A DNA stretch of 64,000 nt from Guadua angustifolia. Taxonomy: Eukaryota; Streptophyta; Magnoliopsida; Poales; Poaceae. The notes beneath the pieces are model-generated. The model was not told where the DNA came from. It ran no database searches and saw nothing but the letters and a program-made list of their open reading frames with translations. Shown one piece after another: positions 12,055 through 24,089 of the stretch. The stretch spans positions 3,658,001 through 3,722,000 of the forward strand of contig CM070511.1 in the NCBI GenBank assembly GCA_036346375.1, in the 5' to 3' direction. How positions within the stretch are numbered: the first letter of the stretch is position 1; the number at the start of each line of letters is the position of its first letter. The position numbers and the translations under genes were made by a program.

Positions 12055-13564
12055 TTGAAAGACCATGTGGAGGTCTACCTATGTTGTTGATGAGTATTTT
12101 ACAAAATTTGAGCTTGGTATGCTCTGGCTTTAGTTTAATTTGAATTGGTTTTTTAATTTGAAGCAATTTGAGCCTTGACTACCTTTTTCCAGTGCTACCA
12201 GCCGTGGTAGCGTGGTGCTACCGGTCAAGCGGTAGCACTGGACCCCAGAGTGGTGTGGAAAAACCCGAGAGGGTGTTTTTAGGGGTTTCAGGCAACCCGA
12301 TGCTACTAGCCATGTCAGCCCGGTGCTACCGTTGAAACGGTAGCACTGGTCTAATTGGCTGGTGTGAAAATTCCAGAGGAGGTGTTTTGTTGGCATTGGA
12401 AGAGAGCGGTGCTACCGATGTGGGGGCGGTAGCACCGGTCTACCAAGGGTGGTGCTAGGAGTCTACCAGAGGTGGTAGCACCGGCCCTTCTAAGTGTGAT
12501 TGATATAATTAATGATTTTGTGATGATTATTGTATATCTTTTTGGACATTGCTATGTAATGGGTTTTCCTTGTCTTTGATGGTTGCAGGATGATGGTGCT
12601 AGGGTGAGGCAGAGGATGACTGGGATTAGGTGAGGAGCGTCGAAGGTCTTGACAGTCGAGGATCGCTGGAAGATTATCACAGACGGAGTCCGTACAAGCC
12701 AAGAAGACAAGGAACGGATGAGATGCTAGCTAGACACTGCTCGGATCTAGAAGGGCTGTCAGATCATGTTCTAGTTGATAGGATAGCGGGTCTAGTTAGT
12801 GTGATTTGAAAACCGTGCAAGAAAACCCAGTTTGTTGGTGGGTTTTAGGTTAGCCTTTGCATGGCTGTGTGAGTGGGTTAATCCTAGCCCTTAATGGAGT
12901 ACTCTAGAGTTGAGAGACTCATCCAAGGGTGGTAGGTAGCCCAAGAGTAGTATAAATAGGAGGGAATGGGTAGCCTTCTCCTCTTGAAGGTTTTAGAGAT
13001 TTTGTGCTCCTTTGAGCTTTTCCCGCCATATTGTGAGGCTTCGTAAACCTCCCCTTCCAGAATTGCAAATCATTTTCTTCTATGTTTAATTTCCTTTACA
13101 TATTTACATTATGTCTTAAATTCTGTATATACTTTCCTGCAATTTACATTTACGCAATTTGGATTTGCCTCTCCTCCTTCTACATGCTTGTGTTTCTTGT
13201 GCCAAGAATGGTGATTGATGGATAAATCTTCTTCAGATCATATTCTAATCATCTAGGCAAATATATGCAACCTTCTTGTGGTAACCCTATTTTGTGCTCT
13301 TGAGTGAATGATTCTTGAAAATCGGGTTTTTGGAAGTTTAGACTCAAGTTCTTGCTTGCTATGACATGTGAGAAACTATCCAAGATCATCTTGATCATCA
13401 AAACCTAGCAGTAGCACTGCCCATACAGGACAGATATCTCATTTTGTGTGCTTCCTTTTGAGTATTTTTCTTGAAGGTTTGTTTGGATTATTTGGTGTGG
13501 GAAAAATTTTATTTTAGGATCATTCACCCCCCTTTAATCGCCATCTCGATCCATCATCTTATCA
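12055..13564 (+). repeat. 3' LTR of the SIRE-like copia element
   Basis: The LTR starts TGAAAGACCATG after the purine tract and ends near CATCATCTTATCA, giving about 1510 bp. A GTATAAATAG box near 12950 is a plausible promoter. The 12180-12490 zone is packed with inverted GGTGCTACC/GGTAGCACC words. The end coordinate is set by the terminal CA and the typical CATTCACCCCCC word shortly before it; a few bases of error are possible. Confidence 0.75.
12215..12437. repeat. Cluster of perfect inverted repeats in the copia LTR
   Basis: Three perfect stems can be read: GTGCTACCG (12215-12223 with 12230-12238, 6-nt loop), GTGCTACCGT (12323-12332 with 12337-12346, 4-nt loop) and CGGTGCTACCG (12407-12417 with 12427-12437, 9-nt loop). 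All use the same GGTGCTACC core. They would fold in RNA or in single-stranded DNA. Confidence 0.85.
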
Positions 13565-14149
13565 GTAATAAATTCCTTCATATCTCTTTGAAAAGTTTTC
13601 ATGATTATCATGTGTTATCCTGAGATTTTTAATATATTTTTTTCAAAATTTATCCTTATAGGATTTTAGCCACGATATTTTAGAAGGTAGGTATTTCACA
13701 TTGCATTTGATTTTTCTTAAGGACAAAAATTCCAAGGAAAAAATCCAAAAAAGATGGAAATTCAAAATTAAATCATAATCCAAACTCAAATTTCAAATTT
13801 TATTTATATATGGTTTTGAATTCAATGATTAGAAAATAGAGATTCAATCAACGAATATGATTTTCTTAAAGATCGAAATTCAAAAAATATAGAAAGAATG
13901 GAAATTTACAATAAAAATAATTCTAAATAAATTTTATATGATATTTCTTTTTATAATTTTGCAAGCTGTTACAACCAGAGTCATGTAATCAAAATTGAAT
14001 TAGACAATCAATTAAGCAAATAAGGCTTTGAGCTCTTACCTTCCTAAATCATGTATAGTTTGCCTATGCAGGTATAAAGTATTTAAAGTCAATTTCACTA
14101 TTCAAATGATCAAAATAAGATTATGAACGGTTTGAACAACTCAATAAAC
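13565..14149. other. AT-rich intergenic DNA
   Basis: About 585 bp after the copia LTR, made of A/T-rich words (AAAATCC, AATTCAA). No open frame, terminal repeat or RNA gene is visible. Confidence 0.5.
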
Positions 14150-15213
14150 GAAAGCTATGAACAGAGCAAGCTAAACAAGTATAATCAGTATATTCTAGCA
14201 TTAACAAGAAGCAACTCTATAGTTCAAGGCCACATTAGCTACTTTAATTGTTTTGGTTCATCAATAGACCCATAGTATCATGGAGCATATGATCGGTAGC
14301 AATACAACTGGTAGCAAAGTGACAAATGAGCGTCAAACTATATAATGAATATGACGATCAAGCTCAAAGACAACGAAATAAAAGCAATACTTTCTAGCAT
14401 TTACATGAAGCAACTCTATAGTTCAAAGCCACATTCGCTACTTTAATTGTTTTACTTCATCAATAGACCCATAGCATCATTGAGCATACAACCGAAAGCA
14501 ATACAATTGGTAGCCATATGAAAAGCGAGTATCCAACTATATACTGAATATGATGATTAAGCTCAAATATAGTGAAATAAGAGCAATACTTTCTAGCATT
14601 AACAGGAAGCAACTCTACAGTTCAAGGCCACATTCAGTACTTAATTGTTTTAGTTTATCAATTGACCCATAGCATCATTGAGCATATGATCGACAGTGAT
14701 GTGATAAATGAGTATCAAACTATATAATGAATATGATAATCAAGCTCAAAGACACTAAAATAACAGCAATACTTTCACTTATTAACAGAAAGCAACTCTA
14801 TAGTTCAAGGCCACATTCGCTACTTAATTGTTTTAGTTCATCAATAGACCCATAGCATCATTGAGCATATGACTAGTAGTAATACAACCAGTAGTGATGT
14901 GATAAATGCGTATCAAACTATATACTGAATATAATGATCAAGCTCAAAGATAATGAAATAAAAGTAATAATTTCTAGCATTAACAACAAGCAATTCTATA
15001 GTTCAAGGCCACATTCTCTACTTTAATTGTTTTAGTTTATCAATAGACCCATAGCATCATTAGGCATACAACCAGCAGTAATGCAACCGATAGCAATGTG
15101 ACAAACGAGTATCAAACTATATATTGAATATGATAAATTATTTTAGTTCATCAATAGACCCATAGCATCATTAAGCATATGATCTATGGCAATACAACTA
15201 GTAGCGACGTGAT
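14150..15213. repeat. Tandem array of a ~199-bp unit, about five copies
   Basis: The landmark GCAACTCTAT (with small variants) recurs at 14211, 14410, 14609, 14792 and 14990, giving spacings of 199, 199, 183 and 198 bp. Each copy also carries CATCAATAGACCCATAGCAT and GCATATGA-type words. A last, internally shortened unit (landmark at about 15140) ends near 15213. Unit length is close to nucleosomal satellite size. There is no coding potential. Confidence 0.9.
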
Positions 15214-15654
15214 TGACCTTGGTGCGCTGCAGTGGTTGGATGTGATGACAGAGATGTCGATGGCCGATCTGGTGCTCCACTGTCGCGTTGACACCTTCCT
15301 TGTTGCCAGGATGGGGTGCACCATGGGAGCTAGGGAGGCTGAGGTGTGACGTAGGGGAGGCCGAGGGGCGAAGCAGGCACCATGAAGGCAGTGGGGTGAT
15401 GTGGGTGTCGAACTAGAAGATGGACGATGCGGATATGGGGAGGCAGAGGGGCACGAGGGTGGAGAGGACTAAACTCCATTTTTATAGAATGGAGGGTAAG
15501 CTGAGAGGTCAAGCGCAAGGTGGATGCCTCGGCTTTTAGTATTCGTGCCTTAGCTTTTGGTATTCGCATCTCGGCTTTTGGTGTTTGAATGTCTCGGGAC
15601 GATAAGCTAAGAGGTCTTGCGTGGGAGGAGAAGCCGAGAGGTAGTATCTCGATC
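15214..15654. other. G+C-richer DNA, possibly interior of CACTA-4
   Basis: About 440 bp of purine-rich, higher G+C sequence between the tandem array and the CACTA-4 terminal repeats. A short reverse-strand frame (15330-15569) has no recognisable domain. The stretch may be part of the CACTA element that ends at 15963, but its left end was not found. Confidence 0.4.
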
Positions 15655-15963
15655 TGTTCTAACCTCAGAAAGTGATCGTGATGACCTACTTGTGATGTCC
15701 TCAGAAAATATCATTATCAGTTTCAACGTTAGAACCGATAGTGATACTAAAAACATCGCTATCGGTTCTGACCTCAAAACCAAAAATGATGATGATGGCC
15801 ATCACCATCAGCTCATCTCCATTGATTCTGATGTCAGAACGATAGTGATATTTTGCACCATATTTCTCACCTACGCCGAATCATATATCACTATCGATTT
15901 TTTCCTAAAAAGTTGGGAACCGACCCAGACAAAGAGATAGTGTTGTATCATTATGTAGTAGTG
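15655..15963. mobile_element. Right end of a CACTA-type DNA transposon (CACTA-4)
   Basis: The segment ends in GTAGTAGTG at 15963, which on the reverse strand reads CACTACTACATAATGAT, a CACTA-type terminus. Inside it, ATCACTATCGGTTCT-type and AACCGATAGTGATA-type words recur in both orientations. These are typical subterminal binding-site repeats. The matching left terminus was not found upstream, so the element is truncated or interrupted. Confidence 0.6.
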
Positions 15964-16191
15964 AACGTCGATGTTTACAAGTAATTCGACGCAAAGCGAT
16001 AATAAGAAGCAAAAGAAGTTGATAACAAAAATTTTCAAGTATAATTATAGCAACAAAGGGCTCTGATCCTGTAAGAATTTTTGAAAAATGGTTGCACAAT
16101 TTTTTAGGTTTATTTACATAAGTTATGTTTATTTAAAATTTTAAGTCAGGAAAAGAACCAAAGATAGAGGCTCATGACTTTAGGACATTTT
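15964..16191. other. Short spacer between two CACTA ends
   Basis: About 230 bp of AT-rich sequence without recognisable features, lying between the end of CACTA-4 and the start of CACTA-2. It is one of the few stretches that may be target DNA. Confidence 0.45.
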
Positions 16192-16500
16192 CACTACAGG
16201 AATGCAGTATATTTACGTCGGTCAGATACCAATGTAAATAAGCCCAAAACCGACGTAAATAAATATTTACGCCGGCTTGCCGACGTTAATAAACCGACAT
16301 AAATATGTCGACGTAAATAGAAGTATTTACATCGGGGCCGACGTAAATAAGACCTATTTATGTTGGATTATTGGCCGACGTCAATAATCTCTCTCCCCCA
16401 TGCACCACGGAGGAAATACTGACGTGGCACTATTTACGTCGGCCTATATTTACGTCGGCTATAGGCCGACGTAAATACTGGGGGTACGTACTATACTGGG
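16192..16500. repeat. CACTA-2 terminus and subterminal repeats
   Basis: After the CACTA start, the 12-bp-scale words TATTTACGTCGGC and GCCGACGTAAATA recur about ten times in both orientations up to about 16480. Such arrays are where the TNPA-like protein of CACTA elements is expected to bind. The array and the terminus together identify the element end. Confidence 0.82.
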
Positions 16501-16822
16501 GGCACTCCCTCCAGTAAACATTGGCCAGCCACGAATGCACGGTCTGGTATCCATTTTCAAGCATACATACAACACTTTACACGAGCCGACTATACATGAT
16601 CGGGCATCCATTTTCAACCACACATTACACGCACACGCATTACAAATTCACAACATAGTTGCATTGCACATATATAGCAAGTCTCCACAAAGTGCATACT
16701 ATACGAAACCACATCAACAAATCCACAATACATACTACACAAACACATGTCCATATATAGTAGACAAACTCAAGTGTATAGAACACAAACACAAGTCATT
16801 GGTTTTATTTATCTAAGTACCA

Positions 16823-17809
16823 TCAATTTTGAGGGGCGTCATCAAATTGATGCCCACTACCGGTGTCGCCTCCCGAGTTAAGGAAATCACCAGCTGTGGG
16901 TACAGTCCTCGAAGAAGAAGCGGCATTGCCTCCAACATAGTCCTGAGGTGGGGTTTCCACCGAACCCTAGATTAACAAACTGATATTAAAAAATTTGAAC
17001 TACACGAACAGTAAATGCAGTATATGAAATTTTAATAATTGACAATACCATTTCAGGAGATTACTGGGTAAACAAAGGTGGAGGTTGGAAGGGAGGAAGA
17101 TTCAGTGGTGTTCCAAACTGTTGCGACATATATTCCTGGAAATAACAAAATTAATGAATATATAAGATCAATTTGATCGAATAAGAGCACAAGTAGACAA
17201 ATTAATTGTCATATTTAATGCAATAAGAGCACAAGTTTGCAAATACAAATGAAATTTTCATTTATAAGACCATGAATTGACAAGTACAAGTGTAATTAAT
17301 ATATTTCATTCACTAAAACAGTAAATTGGCAAATAGAAGTCTAATCAGCACATTTCATCGAATAAGAGTCAAATATAAGCCTAATTTGCATATTTCAACG
17401 AATAAAAGCATAAGTTTGCTAATACAAGCTTAATTTGTATATTTCAACGAATAAAAGACAAAGATAAGCATAATTTGCATATCTCAATGTATAAAAGATA
17501 AAGATAAATTAATGTAATCAGTATATTTCATCCACTCAAACAATAAGTTCGTAAATACAAGGAGGGCATAATTGGCATATTTCAGCAAGAGCACGAGTGG
17601 ACACTTACTTGCAGAGCTGCTTGTTGTTGTGTTTGCCATGCAATAAAGTATTCTTGTTGTTGCCTCAACTGCTGTTGTAGTTGAGCCTCACGCGCTACTT
17701 GTTGCCTCAACTGCTCCTCCAATCGACTCTCACGAGCGCTCGACCCACTACTCTGCGAGGGTTGTGATGACCTCGCGGAACTCAACACATTGCTGTATCT
17801 AGGAACCAA
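16823..17809 (-). pseudogene. CACTA-2 TNPA-like gene, C-terminal exons
   Basis: These are the C-terminal exons of a TNPA/Ptta-type protein, the element-encoded factor that binds subterminal repeats. Reading leftward from 17809, a Gln-rich helix is visible (RESRLEEQLRQQVAREAQ, then QQQLRQQQEYFIAWQTQQQA). Next comes a short exon at about 17050-17140 (QEYMSQQFGTPLNLPPFQPP) with an in-frame TAA. The final exon at about 16965-16823 ends ...DAPQN and a stop. The upstream neighbour exon lies across the LTR insertion, at 30473. The gene is inactive because of insertions and stops. Confidence 0.72.
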
Positions 17810-18643
17810 TTTGTCAGGACCCGAATTCGCAATTCGGAAACCCTTTGTGTTTTTAGCACTAGTCCCAGGATCAGTAGCTACTGCCCACAGTTAACAAAGA
17901 TGAATATCACAATCATACACAACGGAGTAATAAATAAAGTATTCATCTATTAATATAACATGTTGAACAACCTTAAAGTCAACTTACAATTGTGAAGCCT
18001 AGATGGCTTCAACTCGAAATAAAGCGAACAACAATGAGCGAAGAACGTCAGTGAATCCCATCAAAATACCACAGGCATTTGACAAGGTTCAACTCCTACA
18101 TATTCGCCTTCCTGCAGAACTTCTCCTTCTTCGAAGACAAAGACTTCTCCTCAACTGGTGATGTTTTGTTATACCAAGGTGAGTACACAACCGTACTCAA
18201 CAAGTCATGTACAGAATGCAGTCCTATTACGACATGCATGGCTTATTCCAAAGGAATGGCTGAATGGTTCTTTTGCAGTAAAGCAACATTCACAAATAAT
18301 CATAGTAGATAGAAAAGCAGTAAAACAAATAATACCCACAATAAATTTCGTAATCATTCTCAAGTAAAGCATTTCTCATCCTTAACCAATTTCCATATCA
18401 CATTGTCTACATGCCCAACCTCATTTTATTTTCAAAACTCTACCCCTTGACTGTAATCCCCGAGCATTGTCCAGTACCGTGGACACGGCTATTCGAATAG
18501 TTTTTACACTCTGCAGTGGTTGTACACTTTACCCACGAGATACAATCAACTCATCACGTCAGCCATGAATCGCCATACAAGAGTATACGAATGAGCGATC
18601 ATAACAAAGCCTTTCAGAAACTTCTATCTCAACCTAGGAACCT

Positions 18644-18860
18644 CACTACACCATGACACAAATATAGCGACAGACTTCTGTCGGGAAAGGTTGATGTTCA
18701 ATGTCGAACAGTCTGTCGGTAATTCCTTACGACAGATTATATGTCGGTAATTCGTTGAGTACGGACAAACGATCTGTCGTCAAAACTGAGAACGTATAGG
18801 GTCGAACTGTCTGTCGGTAGTAGTATTTACACGGTCAAGCAATCTGTCGCAAAAGATTGA
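18644..18860 (+). repeat. CACTA-1 left terminus with subterminal repeats
   Basis: After the terminal repeat, words such as CTGTCGGTAA, ACGACAGAT and CTGTCGTC recur up to about 18855 in both orientations. The same words are at the right end (25999-26105). They are the expected binding sites of the element's TNPA-like protein. Confidence 0.82.
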
Positions 18861-18879
18861 TCTCTCCCGCCTGGCACAC

Positions 18880-20508
18880 ACGCGAGCGCGCGAAGTCAAG
18901 TGAAATCGCTACTTTGCCCTAACTTAGCGCGGGGTGGGCCAAAATTTTTTTGCTTCGCTATCAGATCCCCATCGTCTCCACAAGTGCGCCGCCACAGCTT
19001 CGCCCGCTCTCACGCCATAGCCCCGCCGCCCCAACCCCCAATCGCCGCTCCATCTCTGCCCTCCCACTCCCCCTCCACATCGCCGCCACCAGCAGCGGCA
19101 GAGTTCATCACGCGCCTGGGCTTCCAGCTCTTCCTGCCGGTGCCACCCTGCCGAATCACCGACAAGCCGCCGCCTTGATCGCCGCCGTAATCATCTCTCT
19201 GGCCGGCGGCGTCCCCTAGCTCTTCCATGGCGACCCTCTTCCCAGCTCTGCGGCGCCTACCGGCCCTACTGCGCCTTCTTCTCGGCCGGCGGTTCCTCCT
19301 GCCGACTCCTGGCGTCCTCCTGTCGGCGCCTCTCCTGATCGGCGGCAGCAGAGAGTAGCAAGAATCAAGCACCGGCGGTGCCTCTCCCCTGGTCGGCAGC
19401 AGCAGCAGCTCAAGCACCGGCGGTTTCCCCTCAGCCTGCGCTCCTCCCTCCCGCTCGGTTCCAGCAGCAGCCGAAGAAGCAGCAGCAGTAGCAGCGGTAG
19501 CCTTGCTCTCTCCCCTTGCCTCCTTTGTCAGATCCTGCATCAACTCAAAGAAATCTTGAACCTGGACGATGCAAGATTGACGCTAAGGTAAAGAACTATA
19601 GACTTATCTATCAGGAGAGCTATTTGGGAAAGTATATTCTGATTCCCTTTTCTGTTAGAGTTTGGCTTATATACGCCAGAGTTCACTTTTAAAGCGATAA
19701 CTTCAGGAGTTTGTTGGTTATTACCAGCAGTAAACGACAATAGAAATTACCACTCCTTAGTAAATACTACTTCTATTACATGCCATTGATAATGTGCTGT
19801 GATTAGTATGTCTTTTCTCGTAGGTTTACATTTCTGCTGCTTCTTTTTTTGGATACATGTTCATTTCATGCTTGGCAAGCCTACTTGGAGTTAATATATT
19901 AAATCTGGACTGTCCTTTTTCTCAACTGAAAATGAACCCCTGTGGTTTAGTTTCAGTATAATTTCTTGAATGAAGTTTGCATGAACCTTTTTGGCCCGGC
20001 AAAGAATACTGCATAGTCTTCATTGTAAATTTGTAATATCGAATTGCCACTGAGAACCGGGAATATCTGCATTTTTTATCCTGAAATATTATTGTTCATT
20101 TTCAAATGTATCCAATCTGCATTTTAGCTGACGGAATAGGTGATACTTCCTGTTTTATAATAAATGATGCATCCTATTTCATTTATTGCTCTGCAAATTT
20201 AGATGAATTATGGTTGAGAGTGGGCTTTTGGAAAGTGAATGGTAGAACAATAAGCGAATCGACGGTATTTAATATTGAAAGCACCCAATATTTTACTCAA
20301 TGTTTTTAAGTGATCGTTCTTGTTTTGATACACTGTGCTAATGCTATCGGTTAAATTGTGGATGGATAAACAGTGCCAATGGATAAACAGTGGATGGATA
20401 AGCCGAGGTACAGGAAACACTTCAAACCATTTTAGGTCTCTACAATTCACACGTTTTATTTAACCTGATACATATTAATACACTGCATGTAGGCACAGTA
20501 AAATTTAT
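18880..20508 (+). other. CACTA-1 leader: G+C-rich island and AT-rich intron-like stretch
   Basis: From about 18890 to 19550 the DNA is strikingly G+C- and C-rich (CGCCGCC, CCTCCCACTCCCC), unlike the rest of the element. From 19550 to 20508 it is AT-rich. Overlapping frames on both strands in the G+C-rich part code only for low-complexity Pro/Ala/Arg/Gly peptides. It may be the promoter and 5' UTR of the transposase gene, or captured foreign DNA. I cannot assign it to a known gene. Confidence 0.5.
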
Positions 20509-23050
20509 TTGGAAGGGCTGGACAAATTCCTACATCATGCATTTAGTAGTTCATCGGTAGGCAACAAAATTCAGTGCCCTTGTAGAACTTGTGCTAGTTC
20601 ATTTTGGAGAGATGAATGCGAAGTTCGTGAGCATTTAATATGTGAGGGCTTTCAAGAAGCGTACAAGACATGGATATTACATGGACAAGCTACTGCTGAG
20701 AATGATGGGGATGGAGATATGTAGGAGTCAAGTGAAGATGATGACATATCTAATTTGCTTCGAGACTTAGCCTGCGGCGTAGATCATGGTGGGGATTTTG
20801 AGGATGAGGGTGATTCAGAGCAAACAAATAAAGATCTAGATGCTCTTCGGAAGCTCTCAAATGATTTTGGCCAAGAGCTATACCCGGGGTGTAACAAGTT
20901 CTCAAAGTTACGTTTCATAGTTAAGTTACTTCACATCAAATTGCTTGGGGGATGGTCCGATAAGAGTTTTGACCTACTACTAGATCTTCTTAATGAAGCT
21001 TTCCCTGAAGGGTCAGCGCTACCTAGGAATTACAATGAAGCTAAGAAAACAGTAAAATGCCTAGGACTTGGATATGTCAGTATTCATGCATGTATAAATG
21101 ATTGCATTCTTTATTGGAAGGACAATGCTAATGCTAATAGTTGTCCAAAGTGTAAAACTTCTCGATGGAAATCAGAAAAGAAGAGTTTAGATGGGAAACG
21201 CACACACAAGGTTCCTAATATGGTTCTTCGCTATTTTCCAATAAAGAGAAGGTTCTGAGAGGTTGTTTATGTGCTCAAGAACAGCAGCTCAAACAAGATG
21301 GCATGATGAAGAGCACACAAAAGATGGTTTGCTTAGGCATCCAGCGGATTCTCCTCTTTGGAAGGATTTTGACCACAAGTATCCAGATTTTGCTTCCAAT
21401 AGTCGCAATCTTAGACTTGCATTAGCTACAGATGGTTTTAACCCATTCAGATCCATGAATATTTCTTATAGTATTTGGCTTTTTATTCTAATTCCATACA
21501 ACTTTCCTCCTTGGATCTGTATGAAGCAACCAAACTTCATTATTTCTTTGATAATTCCTGGTCGATATGCTCCTGGTAGTGATATGGATGTCTTTGCGGG
21601 GCCACTAGTTGATGATATGGTAGATATGTTTGTCCATAGTGTTAGAACATGGGATGCTTCCAAGGGTGAGTACTTCCAATTGCATCTTTGCCATATTATG
21701 CACCCTTCGGATTATCCGTCTTGGATATGTGGTGGATGTTCTACCTCTGGTGAAGGAGCATGCCTTGAGTGTCACTTTCGTTTACATGTTCTCTTCGATT
21801 GAAAAATGGTGGCAAGACTTGCTACATGGGGCATCGTGGTTTCTACATGCAAACCACCCATTTAGGTTTGATCTTTGATTCATTTGATGGTGTTCTTGAG
21901 TCTCGGCAAGACCTAGTCCACTTTCTCGGATAGGAAATTCTAGAGCGCATGAAGGCATGCAAACAATTTTGGGAAGGATCCATCTAGAAAGAAGGTAACA
22001 AAAAGCGAAAGCGCGATGGGGATCAATTAAAATCTGGAAAAGGAGGTCTATTTGGTTCAAACTTCCATATTGGAAGGACTTGCTTTTAAGTCCATAATCT
22101 CGACGTGATGCACATTGAGAAAAATGTTTGTGATAACATAATTAATACTTTGTTGGGTATGGACAGAAATCTAAGGACAACTTGAATTCTCGGTTGGACC
22201 TTCAAGCTCTAGGCATAAGAAGTGATCTTCATCCGATTGAAGTAGAAGATAGATTTTACTTACCTCCAAAGACAATACTCAATGAGTTCTAAGCAGAAGA
22301 AAATGTTTTGTGAAGTTTTAAAGGGAGTTAAATTTCCGATGGTTATGCATCGATATCTGCCGTAATGTTATTGTCAATGAGAAAAAGATAATTGGGCTTA
22401 AGAGTCATGACAACCATGTTCTTCTTCAACACTTGCTTCCACTTGCTATCCGAAGGATATTACGAAAAATATTCTCGCAAAGCATTGATCCGTGTGAGCA
22501 ATTTTTTAAGCAAATGTACTCACATATTATCCGTGTAAGTGATATGCAAAAACTAGAGGTGAGATAAATGAGACCTTATGCCTTCTTGAGACAATATTCC
22601 TACCATCATTTTTGATATTATGATACACTTGATGGTTCATCTACCGCTCAAGCACGCATTCTTTGGTCTGTACATTTTCGTAACATGTATCTGTGGAGAG
22701 GTAATTATGCGGAACAACTAATCTATGAATCGTAGTCATGCCCTATTACAAATTAACTTATTTGCAATCTGGATTTAGGTTTTTGATGAGGTGTAAGGGT
22801 ATGTACGCACTAGAAGCCATCCGAAGGTTCAATGCGAGAGCTATTTATTCGATGAGAGTCTTACATTACTGTTCTCGCTATTTAAATGGGATGACTCGAT
22901 TTACTCGACAAGTTAGAAATGATGAAGGTCTGCTGTGGAAGTTGGTAGTACTACTCCTTTCTTTCGCAACCTTGGTCGAGGATTGGTACAGAAATGCAAT
23001 GTGGATTTAGATCACAAAACTTGGTAGCAAGCTCATAGATATGTCCTATT
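20509..23050 (+). pseudogene. CACTA-1 TNP2-like transposase, main part
   Basis: This encoded the transposase that cuts the element ends. In order: a Transpos_assoc-type N-terminus at 20509-20720 (CPCRTCASSFW with paired Cys, then VREHLICEGF); a Transposase_21-type core at 20755-21802 (CLGLGYVSIHACINDCILYW, CPKCKTSRW, LRLALATDGFNPF, IIPGRYAPGSDMDVFAGPL); and a DUF4218-like part near 22390-22560 (IGLKSHDNHVLLQHLLPLAI). Breaks include a TAG at about 20722, a frameshift near 21260 and several stops after 21802. The gene cannot make a full-length transposase, and mobility would need help from another copy. Confidence 0.85.
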
Positions 23051-23100
23051 CAACTATGACAATATAGATCCTTATTTGAAGTAAGCTATTTGAATTTATT

Positions 23101-24009
23101 TTAGCATTGTGAAATTTTTGTTTTTGTTAAAATAACAAATTGAACACTTGCAAAGAAGCACATTAACTATCTTTCCTCAATTGGACTTGAAACAAGCAAG
23201 AAATCAATCGTATGCATCACGAAACCTTTCATGAGTGGTTTAGATTGCATGTAAGTATGCAAATGCCCCTACTAATGTGTAATTTATTATAGTTAATAAG
23301 TTAAGCTCAAGAAATATGTCATAATCGCAGGTAGCTGAGATGGGCGAGGATGAACCTGAAGAGACAAAAATTTTAGCCAAAGAGCCATCCATGGTTGTAG
23401 TTAAATATAATAGTTACACCATAAATGGGTTTAATTTTCATACACAGTCCTATGATGAGGGAAGACCTATTCAAAGTAGTGGTGTATCTTTAATTGCACA
23501 GACCACATGTTTTGAAAGGGGCAATAATGATTCTTGCATAATAGGAAACAAGACATATTATGGTATTATAAAAGAAATTATTGAGTTGAATTATAACAAC
23601 AAAGGGAAGATAGTGCTCTTCAAGTGTGATTGGGTTGACAACCGCATACAAGACAAGTGGGTAAAAAAAAGATAAATTTGGGGTTACTGCTGTGAATTTC
23701 AAGCATTTATTCAATACCGGTGACAAGCTCTCTGACGAGCCTTTCATTTTGGCATCACAAGCTTTTCAAGTGTACTACGTTCAAGACCCTATTGATACTG
23801 AATGGTTTGCTGTTGTTCAATCAAAACCACGTGACTTTTATGACATGAGTGAAGCTAAAAATGGAGATTTAGAGCATGACCCTCAAATGCCTATAATTTT
23901 GCCTGATGTGCATACTAATTTACCTATGAATATCTCTGTTGGTGGTACTACTTGTGTTAGGACAGATATAGATGGAATAATTGTTGATGCAAATAAACCT
24001 AAAAAGTAA
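23101..24009 (+). pseudogene. CACTA-1 transposase C-terminal DUF4216-like part
   Basis: Downstream of an intron-like AT-rich stretch, frames at 23340-23675 and 23692-24009 give a DUF4216-like sequence (VKYNSYTINGFNFHTQ, then GIIKEIIELNY, VLFKCDWVDNR) and its continuation (DEPFILASQAFQVYYVQDP). This domain is usual at the C-terminal side of plant TNP2 proteins. A frameshift near 23672 separates the two frames. An A-rich stretch (GTAAAAAAAAG) is at the break, so polymerase slippage is a likely cause. Confidence 0.78.
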
Positions 24010-24089
24010 GTCATGTATATCTATATTGTTGTGTTGCAAAGGAATATTTTAATCAATATTTGCTAATTTTTTATCTCATGTTGCAGGAA

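Larger units (their letters stand above)
8880..13564 (+). mobile_element. 5'-truncated SIRE-like Ty1/copia retrotransposon
   Basis: The remnant runs from the integrase-RT linker (HPPDQIIGDLFERVT in one frame) through RT and RNase H to a purine tract and a 3' LTR at 12055-13564. Gag, protease, most of integrase and the 5' LTR are missing. The SIRE assignment comes from the RNase H wording (SWSSRKHSGVAHSTAGAEY, AASCCSQ) and from the LTR start TGAAAG right after GGAGGAGAT. The base after the LTR end is followed by GTAAT, but with no 5' end a target duplication cannot be confirmed. Confidence 0.82.

Noticed and set aside
14150..15213. Possible rDNA spacer or tRNA cluster
   Set aside because: No rRNA or tRNA gene, box A/B or cloverleaf could be read; units are simple AT-rich tandem repeats.
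15330..15569. 79-codon reverse ORF
   Set aside because: Pro/His-rich, no domain, beside a CACTA end; no support beyond being open.
19010..19543. 177-codon reverse-strand ORF in the CACTA-1 leader
   Set aside because: Low-complexity Ala/Gly/Arg peptide caused by G+C-rich codon bias on both strands; no start context or homology to support it.
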